Shown here: one piece after another, positions 21,955-34,510 of the stretch
Numbering within the stretch: the stretch's first letter is position 1
Layout: every line of letters begins with the position of its first letter
Assembly: GCA_037178675.1 (NCBI GenBank)
Contig: JAYMGJ010000237.1
Coordinates: 44,950-108,949 of the forward strand
Reading direction: 5' to 3'
DNA: 64,000 bases
Source: Scleroderma bovista
Taxonomy: Eukaryota > Basidiomycota > Agaricomycetes > Boletales > Sclerodermataceae
Translations under genes and position numbers: made by a program
The notes under the pieces: generated by a model
Database searches by the model: none
Told to the model about the DNA's origin: nothing
The model's input: the letters and a program-made list of their open reading frames with translations, nothing else

Positions 21955-22876
21955 TTGCTCAATATCCTCATCGGTTTGAGTTGCATTCTTGGCCCAAAGT
22001 CATTGCTCTCTACTTGCTTCTCACTATCCAGACGACACTCCACCGTTTCACCATGAATGTCGAATGCGATGTTGCCCAGGCTTCCAAGGACATCGAGAAC
22101 GTCCACACCACTGGCAAATATATCATTGAGGAATGGTCCCATCAACGTGTCGAGGCTCCACACGGGGCCAGCTGTGTTGACTTCAACGCCTATTTCTCCA
22201 AGTGGAAGAACCTCAAAGTCATCATTGGCACTGCTTACTCCTGGTTCGCTCTCGATGTATGTTCAGCCCATATTCTCCCCTCTTTTTGTCACTGATCCAC
22301 CGTAGATTGCTTTCTATGGCCTTGGCCTCAATAGCTCCATTATTTTGACCGCTATCAACTTTGGTAACCCCATTGGATCCAAGACGACCTCTCGCTACGT
22401 TTATGACAACCTCAAGAACATTTGTGTCAGAAACCTCATCCTCCCTGTCACAGGTCTTATCCCAGGATACTGGGTCTCCTTCTTGTTCATTGACTCCTGG
22501 GGTCGCAAGCCCATCCAGTTGATGGGCTTCATATTCTCTTCATCATCATGGGTACATTCATTTTATCCACATCAACGCATTGGCTCACCCCTGTGTAGGT
22601 TTCACTTACGACAAACTAATTTCAACAAAGGCGGGCATGAGGCCATTTCGTGTTCCTCTACTGCCTCACCAACTTTTCCAAAACTTCAGTCCCAACATGA
22701 CCACCTTCATCATTCCCGGCGAAGCCTTCCCCACGCATTACCGCTCGACAACACACGGCATCTCTGCTGCACCCAGAAAGCTTGGCGCCGTGGTTGCCCA
22801 ATTTGTTGACATTGGTAGCAAGGTTCATGAAGCACGGTCGTACTGTAGAATGCTGGTACAGCCACTGCAAAGGGAT
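21955..22876 (+). pseudogene. PHO84-type phosphate transporter fragment captured in the CACTA element
   Basis: The reading ALYLLLTI..HRFTMNVECDVAQA, FSKWKNLKVIIGTAYSWFAL, then [49 protein letters not shown] and [20 protein letters not shown] is the central and C-terminal part of a fungal H+/phosphate symporter of the major facilitator superfamily. An intron of 49 bp (22257-22305, GTATGT..GTAG) and a second one near 22552-22596 are retained, so the segment was copied from genomic DNA. A frameshift after FLYCLTNF (22660) and loss of the N-terminal helices and last helices make it non-functional. The fragment lies just inside the left subterminal array. Confidence 0.8.
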
Positions 22877-23378
22877 TGAGTCTTAATCATATGGCAATTG
22901 TAGTGAGAAATGAAGATCCCATGTATATACGGTAGATACACTGTGAATCCATCATTATGCTCACAATATGAAGTCGTCCTCGTCAAGTTCATCATGTACA
23001 TGTTCCTGTCCACCTGCATCTGTGAAGGTTGTCATTGCGGCCCCAGGCACCCGATCAATGATCTCCCCATCTCCCTCGTGTCTTGACTAGTCCTACAACG
23101 GCTTTTAAGCTCCTGATATCCATGATTATCCTCGCCCTCCGATCCAGAACACATTTTCTTCTGAGGCTACTTTCCCATCTGTGTCCCATGGCTTAACAAG
23201 TGCAAGAATGATTGATTTCCCTCCGAGCGCTCCAAAGAATGGCCCAGCAGGCACAGCAAGGGAGATTATTTTTTCTAGGTCACCATACCCAATTCGGGTC
23301 AAGATGGAACCAGCGTGCGTCTCGAACTCAGTTTCGAACTACAGGTTTTTGTGTTTAGTCACTATAGATTAGTATCCG
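22877..23378. other. No recognisable gene
   Basis: Short frames only, between the captured transporter fragment and the transposase 3' end. Confidence 0.45.
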
Positions 23379-26300
23379 AATATGATGGACATACCCTGAC
23401 GTAGCAATTCCTGTGCTCCAATGCACCAAGCCTACGTGACACTTGTGTAGTCCGAAACAAATCTCCACCATGCCATATCCTGAGCTTCCCTGCTGTGAAT
23501 AATGCAGCTGTTGGAAGCTGTTTCTTGACTTTTGCATTTCATTTGCCAAGTATTTGGCAAAAGTATCGTGCGATCCTTTCCCGAAGGTCTGAATCTAGCT
23601 TGGGCACTTTCTCATAGGGTGGGCGCAGTATGTGGTCTGGATCTGGCGAACCCAGAGTGAGTTTAAGTGTAACAGTGACGTACACACTCACAATCCTAAA
23701 GGATGCGTTCATAACCAATTGGTCCATCGTCCTCACGCTCATCTTCGTTTGCAAGCTCCTCCAAAAGGTTGTAATGCATCCGCAGCTGTTCTAAATATGT
23801 GCGATGAAGTAGTGCCCTATTTAGATTGCTCCAAGGGCGGCTGCGTGAACGGAGTGAGTTCTGGAGCATCCTGCAAAACCGCTCCATGTGAAAAGTCCAA
23901 GTGGTCCACACTGGTCCACAGTCTCGAATACCTTGTACAATGTGTAATAGGCCATGGATTGTGAGCATGCAAGCAGGCAGTCGTTCGATATCATATTGAT
24001 AAGTCCAGACACTAGTAGGTGCTAGTTAGTGTGGAGAGTCAATCCAGGTCAAATGAATGAAGTACCTACTTCTAGAGAAGCACCCAATTGTAAGTCCGTT
24101 TCCTGCCGAGTAACTCCGACCGTGGGAAAGTCCGGAGTTGAGTGCAGCTTGTCCGGACGAGGATCCCAGAGGTGGGATAAGATCCTGAGAGGTCTAGCAT
24201 TGAGGTCTGGCTTCAGAGGTATGTGCTTTGCCCTCGTGCGAGTAGGAGACTTGCTAGGATCGGACATAGGACCAAGGGGACGAGATAGGACGGAGGCCGG
24301 AGTTGTCCGGAGTTTAGGAGTTCAGATGAACAGATGGATTAGGAGAGCATAGTGGGGAGTATCTTAGTCGAGATTTGATCTAAGGAAACTACTAGGCTGG
24401 AGTATAGTAGTTTATATAGTAAATGAGAACTAGGGTGAGTATATATGGTGACAAGTAAACACCTTAGTCAGGACAAGGGATGGAGCAGAAACGGACAGGA
24501 AAATAAAGCAGGTACAGGAAAATAAACCAGAGTGGGAGCAGACACGGGGAACTAGAGATACAGGGACGACGGAGGAAAAGCAGGGACAGTGAAGTAAAGG
24601 GAACTAGGTCGGAAGAGGACAGGTAAGGGTTGGAGGTGGACTTAACTAATGTTGAGTCCGGAGCGATGTCCAGGACCGGAGGAAGTGGAACCAGAGGAAG
24701 TGGGACCAGAGGAAGTGCACGACCGGAGGAAGTGCAAGAGTGGAGGGAGTGTACGACTGGAGGAAGGGTGGAGTAGCTGGAGAAAGGTCCGGAGTTGGAC
24801 ATGGAAATGTCCAAGGCCATTGGTGGACCTGACAGAGGGAGTGGAGTGGAACAGGAGCAAACCTGAGCTGGAGTTGGATGTACCAGCCAGAGTTGGGCTA
24901 GGTCGCAGACCAGACAAAGGGAGTGGCTGGACTGAAACCGGAGTAGCGACTAATGGTAGGTACAGGTCTGACATGGAGGAGTTAGACCATGGATCTGTCT
25001 AGAGGAAGACAGGGGTTAGTCCTGAGGTGGAGATGGACGTAGTGACCGGAGTTGAGCTGGAGTGCAGCTATGGGGCTGGAGATGGCCGGACTAGTTCTGG
25101 AGTTGTGTCTATGCCTAAGGAGAGGTCAGGCGGGCCAGGGTTAGACCAGAGTTGCAACTAGAAAAGTATGAATATGACATAGGCCATGGATTGTGAGCAT
25201 GCAAGCAGGCAGTCGTTCAATATCATATTGATAATAGTATCTAGGGACAAAACATTAGCATGATTACAATACAATCAACCATATGGAACATGGTACCTAC
25301 TTCTTGTATTTCTGCACCCAATCTATCATGCAAGCTTCAATGTTGTTGAGTTGCTTCACCAGGATGAAAACTGCAAAGTAATTTTCATGATCTCCATGAG
25401 CTCACACATGTGTGCATAGTATTTTTGCTTTGGAAAGTGCCCTTCCAGTAATTTTGGAGCGAGGTGAACAAACCAGAATCCCCATGACTCAGCAGTGAAG
25501 AGCGACCGATCTGTTGCAATATTCACAAGCACGCGCACAAATGTAGATGGTATGTGTCGAACAGCATCAGTGGTCTCCCTTCCGATCTCCTGCCAGATCT
25601 CAGGGGCAATTTCGAAGTCTTCTTTCCCCGTCCCGAGCTCCTTGAACTGGCCTGTCCAGAAATCAACGAGGTTTGGGATAATGTTCTCTAGGAACAAGTG
25701 GAACCATTCCCACGCAGAAGATTGTGCATAATCCAGAGATCCAATGCAGTTGAGGGCTGGCAGTCCCTTGATACCTGTCTGCTTTGCAATCTTAGCCTTT
25801 TTTGTTTTTGATTTGGCCGCGGAAATCCTTTCGCTGGCGTCTGAGAAGTTCTTGTGGTGTTGTAAAGTGGCTGCTTGATACAAGGTCCTTTCACTCTGAT
25901 GTTGAGATGGAGGGTGAAGCAGCACATAGTAAGTCTTGCCTAAGCCATGAACAGCTTGCACTTTGCACGAACAACAAGGATAGAATGAATTGTGACCCTT
26001 GAGATTCAAAAAGCACTTGATCGCAACGATATCGCCTGATTTGAGAATGATATAGGTGTGCATTTTAAAAAGTACTTGCTGTAGTGCATTGAAAGTTTGG
26101 ACACCATATGCTAGCTTGGCACATTCATTGTCCAAGGGCACGAGAAAAGACCTTAGGTCTTTTGGTTGGCGAGGGCCAGGCACAATTCCAACGCACAGGA
26201 GGTTTTTAGAATGGGTTCGTACGTCTGGAGGGAGGTTGTAGTTCTGCAGAAGGATTGGTGTACCTGAAGGGCCCTTACGTTGCCGTCTGAAGAGTAAGTA

Positions 26301-27330
26301 ACTGTCAGTGCAAAGATCCAATGTGATGTCTCAGGAATCCAAGAAGTATCGGTGAGGTAATTTTTCTCCGTCAACCATTACATGGTGATGGAGAAGCCGC
26401 TGGTAATGATTTGCATCAAAGACATCCGAGATATTGCTTTTTGCAAGATTATAGGCCGCGCGATACGAGAGAGCTTTGATCATCTTTGTGCTCTGGAAAT
26501 ATCCCTGCAACTGAGGGATGAGGGGGAGGTAGGTGAACTGTCGGCATGGCTTTCCATGCTGATTGCGCTGTGCTTCTCCACAACATGGACAAGACTCGAG
26601 GTAAATGTATTTTTCTGTATAGGTGATGCAGGAATTTTTGCAGCAGTCTATGGACAGTGGTTGAACCCCAGATAATCTGGCCATGTGCTGAAAGATGATG
26701 TATTGCGAGTCAAGGTTCATCTTGTGTCGGAATGCAAATCGCATTTGCAAGTATGTACGTCAAGAGATATGGCCCATCATAAGAAGATTGAATGTGCGGA
26801 CATTATCACGATCTTCGTCTGACAGAATATCATTTCCTATTGCATCATTGGCGTGTGCAAAGTGCAGAACAACTTTAGCTGGCACATACGGAAGGTAAAT
26901 AAATCTCCTTCTCATGTATCATCTCCCACCTCATCTGACATGTCATCTCCCTCTACCCATGACCAGTCATCATCGACATCTTGAACATCATGTTCATAGT
27001 TGGCAGGTGCCTCAGACTCAGACGTCCCACTTGTGGAGCCTGATGACCCAGATGTAGACGTCTGGTGAGAACAATCATCTATGAGAGGCCTTTAGTTCCA
27101 TCGAACATGTCATTTGTTGAACCAACCTTCAACCAGATCTGATTGTGAGTCTGCTGACTCGCCTTCACTGGAATTGTGCGTGCCATCCACCTGCAGTCCC
27201 ATGTGCGCAGCTTTCCAATAGTGACGTGTCCGCTGTGCACTGCCCAAACGCATACCACATCCTGGATGGCACCAACAACGTTTCTTACCACGGGATCAAA
27301 CTGGGGGCATGGTGGTATATACAGTTAGTA
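23379..27330 (-). pseudogene. tnp2/DUF4218-type transposase of the CACTA element
   Basis: Reading from the right, the minus strand gives a cysteine-bearing N-terminal region near 27300, an acidic linker (DDDWSWVEGDDMSDE), CPCCGE at 26572, and a tnp2-like body (SAWEWFHLFLENIIPNLVDF, DFWTGQFKELG, EIWQEIGRETTDAVRHIPS). The C-terminal part ACMLTIHGLLHIVQGIR with GPVW and FHMERFCRMLQ is DUF4218-like, then HILRPPYEKVP and LRERIARYFCQILGK. The gene would excise and insert the element by acting on the CACTG ends. It is broken by the truncated LTR at 24002-25179, by a TGA before RTYLQMRFAF (26760), and by several shifts. Catalytic residues were not assigned. The family call comes from these motifs plus the termini and 3-bp TSD. 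Confidence 0.75.
23948..25233 (-). mobile_element. Truncated family A LTR with 54-bp flanking duplications
   Basis: 24002-25179 matches family A from its position 705 to its TGACA end and lacks 66 bp at the other terminus. Instead of a 5-bp target copy, it is bracketed by 54-bp direct repeats (23948-24001 and 25180-25233) that differ at one base. These duplicate transposase coding sequence in frame (YQYDIERLPACMLTIHG). Confidence 0.82.
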
Positions 27331-27739
27331 CATCGTTGAAGTTGTTATGGCCAGTGTTGTGAGATGGTGGTAGCACCCACTGGTTTACCTGACATACGTA
27401 CAGGTCAAGCTGCCCACACCTGCGCCAGTAAGGTTGGTGACACTTGAGATGCAGCTTGTGGTGGAATCAATCGCGCTGGGTGTATCGGAGGGTTGGCATA
27501 TCAATGGTCATGTGATCACTATCAGCTTCCGAATGTGGAAGTCTCAGCTTCTGCTGTCTGTTTCTCCTCCTTCCACCATCCAGGCTTAAGTCCCAATGCC
27601 GAAGCAGAAGCAGAAGAAACAATCAAGGCTTGATTGTTTAGGGGAGTCGTTATCAGAGCTCCATGGTGAGTTGGAGATACATAGACGTGAGTTTCCGATG
27701 TGCACAGGTATCATCATATCTTGATCACATCTCGATGGT

Positions 27740-30365
27740 CTATAGGAAAAGAACATGGCAAAGAAGAGAGGAAGAGAAGCGAGTACCAAGGTGATCACAC
27801 TAACCAATCGCTTGGACGGCTTTGAAAGTCCAAGGGGCGAGCAGGTCACGCAGGCGGCTACCAGATAATAGATGCCCTGGGCCTCTCAAAGAAGAAACGC
27901 AAGTACAACAGGATCACAGTATGTTTATCAGTCCCTCAATTTTTATGCTCTTTAACCGCATTCTATTTGATAGGACAATGTACACCACTTGGTCTACTGG
28001 TACCTTGACACTAGTCGCTTGCTCACTCATCAAACCAACAAGTTACTTGTTGAAAAGGTCATTCAGAAGGTAAAGGGGCCCATTTTGGGCGCTAAGACGG
28101 CCGAAGCCTGGCAAGGGCACAGCAGGAAGTCAGAACAAGGTAAGCAGGGACAGCAATGTGTATTGATCGATGAACTCAGGAGCAGTTTAGAAACAGAAAT
28201 CGGTTGAGTCGGAAAGTGAAGACGACGACTGTCCAGAAAGACGGCCGAAGCCTGGCAAGGGCACAGCAGGAAGTCAGAACAAGGTGAGCAGGAAATATAA
28301 TGTGTATTGATCGATGAACTCACGAGCAGTGTAGAAACGGAAACTAATCAAGTCGGAAAGTGACGCTGAAGACGACGACCATCCAGAGAGATGGCCCAAG
28401 CCTTGCCAGGGCACAGTAGGGAGTCAGAAAGAGGTGAGCAGAGATACCAATTGGTATTAATTGCTGATCCCATGAGCGGTTTAGAGAAAAGCAAACAAAC
28501 CAGTGGAGGACTCTGTCGGCGAACGTTTGCATACCCAGACATTGGCCAATGCGCCCCAGACGGCAGAGACTCGGTCGGCTCTGTGACATTACCCATTCTA
28601 CATGCTCACCATTATCTAGGAAGCTATCGGTGAACGTTCACATACCCAGACATTGGCCAGTGCGCCTCAGACAGCAGAGACTCGGGTCGGCTCTGTGACA
28701 TTACACATTCTACGTGCTCACCGTTACTTAGGACTCTGTTGGCGAACATTCATGTACCCAGACATTGGTCAATGCGAAAGGAGCCAGCTCATGGTGAGCT
28801 ACACAAGAAGAAAAGGGATGATACCTCCCTTGGACCGCAGGTGAGTTCGAGATGTGCATCAACTGTTCTTCAAAATTCTCACGTGCTCACAGGATTTGAC
28901 TGAGCTTGAGGAGGTTGATGAAGAAGAGGTGCAATCCTCCTTGGCTCTGGCAATCATGCAAGAAGATTTCCCAAAACAATGTCCGGGGATACTCTGCCAG
29001 GATAAGGTTCCGTCCGAGCTGTCTAAAGACCTTTTTGTAGCACTGCAAAAATATGTTGCCATGACTCAAGAACAATGTGGTCGCGACTTCAAGACGGCAC
29101 AGTTAGGAATGCAAATTTGTGCTATGGTCAGACAGGACCATAGGAAAATGGAACAACTCAAGATTGCGACGGAAAAAGGTTGGCCCATTAGCTCAATCAA
29201 CTTCAAGAAAATTCCAGGACGCATTGTGAAGTTACAAGAACAACTACATCCAGTTGTCCACAACAAGACCTTCCACGAACAGCAACATGTCTGGAAGAGC
29301 TTCGAGGCCGATTTGGCTGCAGATAGGTGGACGTTGCCAACATTTGCTAAGGTGCGGAACTCTGTGCTGAGTTCTGGATCAGCAACAATGGACCATGCAC
29401 GTGCTGGATAGTACGTCTGTAACATGCAACTAACTTCCGAGTTGCTGCAACTAATGTAAACATTCAACAGCTATGTGGAAAAGGGTGGTGCAATCATTCA
29501 GCACACCCTCATGGCCTTGTTCCCACTGTCACCGGCATTGGCTGCAACATTACGCCCTCTATCACACACACAATTTTTGACATACTTTCTGACTATGTGA
29601 CAGTCACGAAGAGTCACAAGATTATGGTTGCGAGTGGTGACGCAGGTTCCTTCATTCACCCTGCAGACAATGATGATGACGAGTTGGAAGAGATATATCA
29701 GAGAACCCTCATCATGTTTCGTCCAAAAAAGCTGGAGATCCTCACATATGAAGTGGATAGTACTCAGGATGCGGCTCAGGCACTGCTGGCACTGCAGGGG
29801 AAAGCAAAGGTTTTCATGTTCCATGATTATGTGTAGCCTGCACCATGCCTTGACTGACATCATTTGTCCCTTTTGTCCCAGCCACAACCGCGCCCAAGAG
29901 TCTGCACTGTTACGCTAGGTGATAGTTCGAATCAAACCACAGACAGGTCACCATTGGACTCACAAGCAAAGGTCAATGCCCACTCGCTTGCATTATCCAG
30001 CTAATATGGCAGATTATTACTGACTTAGCTACTAAACCAGATCACTAATACAGCATTGAGTATCATTTCGCCAGCACCTAATGCACTGATGAACGTGTCA
30101 GAACCAATGCCGATAGAAGCCACGGCCCGTGTCCTAGTTTACTAGATGTATCTGAGGTATTGTACTGATGTATTGTCACCCACACAGCCCCAGTGGCCTG
30201 CCTCGAATGGGAGTGTAGGACAAAGAACAGAACCTGCTGCGCAGGTGAGCAAATGTCCAGTACTATGATGTCATCTATAATTGAATTTACAGGCGCATGC
30301 TCATACCACCACGAAACGCGTGACCCGATCAAGGGTTCATCAACCTGGCCGACCATGAAGGACGC
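27740..30365 (+). pseudogene. Second gene of the CACTA element, with tandemly duplicated exons
   Basis: A plus-strand gene opposite to the transposase. It begins near MAKKRGREASTKV (27755). A 55-bp intron (GTATGTTTAT..TGATAG) leads to DNVHHLVYWYLDTSRLLTHQ. Between 28130 and 28770 two kinds of exon are tandemly repeated together with their introns. Next comes an acidic exon set (LEEVDEEEVQSSLALAIMQ; CAMVRQDHRKMEQLKI; PTFAKVRNSVLSS), an intron at 29411-29470, and a last acidic exon (DNDDDELEEIYQRTL). A final exon after the intron GTGAGCAAAT..TTACAG ends near 30345-30365. I do not recognise the family. Some CACTA elements carry a second product that binds subterminal repeats; that role here is only a suggestion from position. 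One-base losses near 28572 and 27855 suggest decay. Confidence 0.5.
28140..28770 (+). repeat. Two sets of tandem exon-plus-intron duplications
   Basis: Set 1: introns of 51 bp at 28140-28190, 28284-28334 and 28434-28484 (GTRAGCAG..TTTAG or TGTAG), separating phase-0 exons of 31 and 33 codons that share SESEDDD..PER.PKP and GSQ. Set 2: introns of 37 bp at 28583-28619 and 28695-28731 (GTGACATTAC..TAG) separating copies of GER.HTQTLA.APQTAETR; the middle exon has 25 codons in phase 0. Introns within a set are nearly identical. Confidence 0.8.
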
Positions 30366-30589
30366 TACTATGCTTCATCTCTCAAGCTCGCTCACCTTGT
30401 GACGGCCCTGACTGACTGACAATTGGACACTTCAAAACTGTTTTTGTCGGACTACTTTCTTGCTAGTCGGACTCCGGTAACATGTATTGTTGACTCCAGG
30501 TGAACTTACACTAAGATTCATGTACTGATGCATGGTTCCTGTGATTCGTATTAATGTAATTTTGACTCGAAATATGTCATCAGAAATCA

Positions 30590-30835
30590 GTGCTGTCATT
30601 GCTGAAAATCAGTACCATTCAATGCTGAGAACCAGTGTCAAAAATCAGTGCCAAAATCAGTGCCATTAACGCTGAAAAGTAGTGCCGATGGCACTGATTA
30701 TTAGTAGCAAAAATGATCAAATCAGTGCCACTGTTCGGCACTGATTTTCAGTGCATGGTACTGATATCCAGCGCCTTTGGCACTGATATACAGCACATAT
30801 GGCACTGATTTTCAGCACGTTTACTTCCCACAGTA
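30590..30835. repeat. Right inverted repeat and subterminal array of the CACTA element
   Basis: Units of CTGAAAATCAGTGCC and GGCACTGATTTTCAG recur and the end is the inverse of 21551-21590. The stretch 30420-30590 to its left has no gene. Confidence 0.8.
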
Positions 30836-30988
30836 ATTGATGAGGTTGGGGGGCCCCGCAGGGCCGCCAGTCCGAAGCAATGCTGTGATTCTGGGCGGCG
30901 AGACGAGCTGTATCCCAGTGACTAGGAGTCTGCGACGCTTCAGCCCAGAGGCTCAATGCCCAGAAAATTAGGAGCGACTCACCCACAA

Positions 30989-33933
30989 TCAGCAGATGGG
31001 AGGCTGCGCATACCGCGTGAAAGGCTCGTTGCCTGAGGAATCTGCTTGCAAGTATGGGGCCAGGATCATGGCATGCTTGCGGAGATACAGGGAGAAGGCT
31101 TTGCCAGCCCAGCGACCTTGAGATTGGACTACTTCGAATGGAACCCCCCAGAGGAGGTACTCGAGTGTGCCACCTATACGAAGGCTGTGGCCTTTGATAT
31201 TGGCCAAACCTAAGCATTTGGTGAGCTCCGATATGTGCGATAGGAATTGTTTGCGTGTGAGGGGGCGGAACAATCTGTCTTTGAACCTCTACACAAAGAG
31301 GTGGCTCTGAGGGGGGGCTGGATTTACATGGAAGTGGTTGTATAGGGCCATTACTGGGTCTGAGGGGCCTTCTTGCTTGGCACACTGAACAGATTCGCCC
31401 CAACCAGTGGAGGGGGTCATCTTGGTCCATGGGAGGTCAAATTTGATGACTTCAAGGCCATGGTGATCGGAAACGGATGAAACCGCCGAACGTGTGATGT
31501 GTTTGGAAGGGTTGAAAGCTTTGAGGTTTGTGACTGTGAATTCTCCGAGGTGCACCACGCACCAGAAACATACTGCCAAGCAAGCAAACACTGCTGCATC
31601 CAGGGGTTGGTCGAGAGAAAGCTCCTGCTTGAGAGATGTGATGATGTCTGTGATGAAAGGTGCATGGAGGGGGCGCTTGGAGAATGATGGAGCGAGCTTG
31701 GTTACCCCTTCTAGGCAACATCTCAGTGTGTCTGGGTCGACCAGCCATGGTTGGCCATGAAGAGTGTGCCAGGCTCGAAGGCCAGCAGCATAGTTAGAGA
31801 GGGTGGCACCTGCATAAGCACTGGCACAGCATGAGAGAAAAGCAAGTACTAGTTGTGCGGGCGTGGGGCAGCGCGTTGGCTCTGGGATATTCTGTTGGTC
31901 ACAGAAAACATGAAAAACTAGGAGTCCTGCACCATAGGCGGCTTTGGTGGAGTCCTGCCATGAGGCATTGAGGACCTGCAGGATGTGGTCTAGGTGCTCC
32001 TCTGATGCCACGGGGGATGCAATGGCAAGGGGGTTGGGTGCGGGAAGCCAGAGCCGAAGGCGGTCTTTGGCGGGGCAGTGCGGGCGCAGAGGAGAGGGGG
32101 ATGGAGCAAGGTCTAAGTGGTATGGTAGAGGGCGTGGAATGACGTTGGTCGTCAACTGAATGGGAGTGCGGAAGCGGGAATTCATAGCTGGGTTAGCAGG
32201 GGGCAAAGGAATTGGCAGTGATGGTGTTGTGCTCTTGGCGCTGACGGATCCTGTCCCTATCGAGCTCTCCTGCACAGAGCAGGGCATGGTTGATGACCTT
32301 GGTGGCAGGAGGGGAATACTGACCAAGCTGAAGAGTGAGGAGTTCGGCAGGGGAGGGGGGGCTGAGTGCATTGATGATGAAAGGGTTGAGCTTGCAGGGA
32401 ATGGGGAAGGCAGGAATAAGGGTATCCAAGGAGCCAAGGATTCTGCATGAGGGACCATCTGCTGGGTTGTGCTCGCTTTGCACATATCTAGTGCTGATGT
32501 CAAGGTGGCTGGGAATGGAGTGAAGGAGAGCGTGGATCCTTCTGAATATGGTGTTGGTGGCACGGTTGCGGTGATGGCCATTTTTCCAGCCCTCGACAAT
32601 GCCTGTGTTGTCACCATGGGTGATGACCCATCCTCTAATGCCAACCAAAGAAGTGATGGCACACACAAGGAGCTCAAAAACGACTGCCTTGGCCCATCCA
32701 ATGTCCTTTTGTCCGTCTCTGAAACGCCATCCTGGCAGGAGGCGCCAGGCATGCCAGGTGCTTCCAATGATGATGCCCAGGCCAATTCCTGAGCTTGCAT
32801 CAGAGAAAGCAAGAGGATCTATGAAAGGGGAGGGAGGGATGATGGGGCACGAGACGGCTCCTGAACTAAGGGCATTGACCCACCAAGATAAATCAGCTGC
32901 AATGGCTTTATCTGGGTGATGGGACATGAAACATATTTTTGCACATGTCCCCAACATGTGTTTGAAACCTGTTAGGTAACTGCGGCCATGGGGGATTGCT
33001 GAGCAGGCATGCAGCAGCTTACCATACAGTTCCCTGACATCTTGTAGGGCATGTGTTGATCAAGATCGCCACAATCTGATGGCGGTGAGGTATTTTACTA
33101 CTTTGGACAGACTCAAAGAGACACATTTGTTGGCGACATCCCACAGAAAACCTATGTAGATTGTGGTGGGGCTGAAATGTTGATCTTTAGACTTTTCCCA
33201 TGGAATCCCTAGGGTGTCTGAGAGGGAGTCGATGTCACTAAAGTCAAAAGTGAAGAGCTGGTCGTGCTCTGAGCGTGGTGAGCTGCTTGACAGATCTTTG
33301 ATAGGAAAGGCACAGTCCTCACTGAACTCATCATTGGAGCCATCCACATATGTAATTCCTTTGAACCAGATGCGGCTACCTGAAGTCATGAGGCCTGAAG
33401 GTTTGATTGTATCACTCCATGAGGCTCTCCGTGCATTGTATTCCATGAGGTAATTACAACGGATGCGGAAGAAAACATGGTCATCTACCCATTTATCCAT
33501 TGGTCCGAGTCCATGAGCTCGCATAATCTCGCAGCCAGCATCCGCCATGTAGCCATACGCGCCTGCTGATGGGGTAGCCCCAAAAGCGGTGAATGTGTCA
33601 ATGCAGCCCAGGGAGTCTGAGATTTTTACCACTGCTGCAGGCCATTGTGATTGGTGAAGGGGGACAGTGCGATAGGCCTCTGCTACATCACGAGTGGCTG
33701 CCTCCGAGCCTGGGGGGAGGTGAGAGATCAGTAGATAGATGACCGAAAATTTGCCCCAGGTGGTGGGGAAATCATCTGCATTTATGTGAGAATTAATGGA
33801 AGAATTAGGGTGGGGAGGGGATGGGGATAGCAGAAACAAGAAATTCTGAATTAATCTGAATTTGCCAGGGCACCCTGGTTTAGGAATTATAGAGAGGGGA
33901 GGATTGAAAAGGACCAAGGACGGATTCTATGAC
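30989..33933 (-). pseudogene. RT, RNase H and tyrosine recombinase of the DIRS-like element
   Basis: From 33933: PLSIIPKPGCPGKFRLIQNF, ATRDVAEAYRTVPLHQSQWP (first RT aspartate), WVDDHVFF (catalytic VDD), then HMLGTCAK and DPLAFSDASSGIGLGI with THGDNTG (RNase H). A frame change near 32190 leads to the recombinase: LVLAFLSCCAS..LSNYAAGLRAWH (core-binding region), VVHLGEFT, GHSLRIGGTLEYLL, SQGRWAGKAF and SLYLRKHA. The recombinase tetrad is HxxR, W and Y as expected, but the first arginine (normally RLGE) is histidine. A stop also separates HLFV from RFKDRLF near 31290. Such elements insert by recombinase without a target duplication. It is a decayed copy. Confidence 0.85.
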
Positions 33934-33936
33934 TGA

Positions 33937-34510
33937 CACTGCAAGCATTTCTCAATGTTTCATGACAAAACATTGTAAAAAAATAAAAGAAAGAGATACT
34001 CCTTTATTTACAATTTTGTTCAACAAAAAAGGGAAATATCATACAGCATCATTTTTATCATTTTTTCTGTCAAGACATGATTTGAGATCATTTATTATGT
34101 TAGAACTATAAAAATTTTAACCTTTTTCTTCTGTCTGTTCCTTGCAAAACAAATAAAGAAAAGACAATGTAACTTTTCTCATAGTAAGCATTTTGGCATG
34201 TTTTATTAGAAATAAGATACCATATTATTCTTCAGAACATGTTGAAAGAAAACAACAAATTTTTCTTCAAGAAACATGGTTGTTCCTGGATGCTGATTGA
34301 CTGGCTAGTATGACGCTCCATCTGTACCAAAAATCACGCGCATTTTTTAGGGTGCTTGCACAAAACTTTTCGTGTGCAATATTTCTTTACATCCCTGTGC
34401 AACTTTTTTTTGCTGACCGTGCTTGTGTGTGATATTTTTTACACCCCTGCGCGACTTTTTTTTGCTGACCATCTGTACATTTTTTGGTGCACTTTTTTTT
34501 TTGGCAGAGA
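33937..34510 (+). repeat. Left terminal inverted repeat of the giant element
   Basis: Matches the reverse complement of 51330-51890 at roughly 85-90% over the outer 270 bp, diverges for about 110 bp, then matches again. The inner half has repeated words CCTGYGCRACTTTTTT and TGCTGACC, possible transposase binding sites. The last part (34490-34580) is unique sequence up to the LINE. Confidence 0.85.

Larger units (their letters stand above)
21551..30835 (-). mobile_element. CACTA/tnp2-type DNA transposon, 9.3 kb
   Basis: The left end is CACTGTGGGAAGTAAACG and the right end is its reverse complement except for the last base (CAGTA for CAGTG). The 3-bp duplication ATT lies at 21548-21550 and 30836-30838. 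CACTG ends with a 3-bp duplication are the hallmark of the CACTA group. Subterminal arrays of GGCACTGATTTTCAGTAC lie inside both ends. The minus strand carries a tnp2-type transposase gene and the plus strand a second multi-exon gene. A phosphate transporter fragment and a truncated LTR lie inside. Confidence 0.85.
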
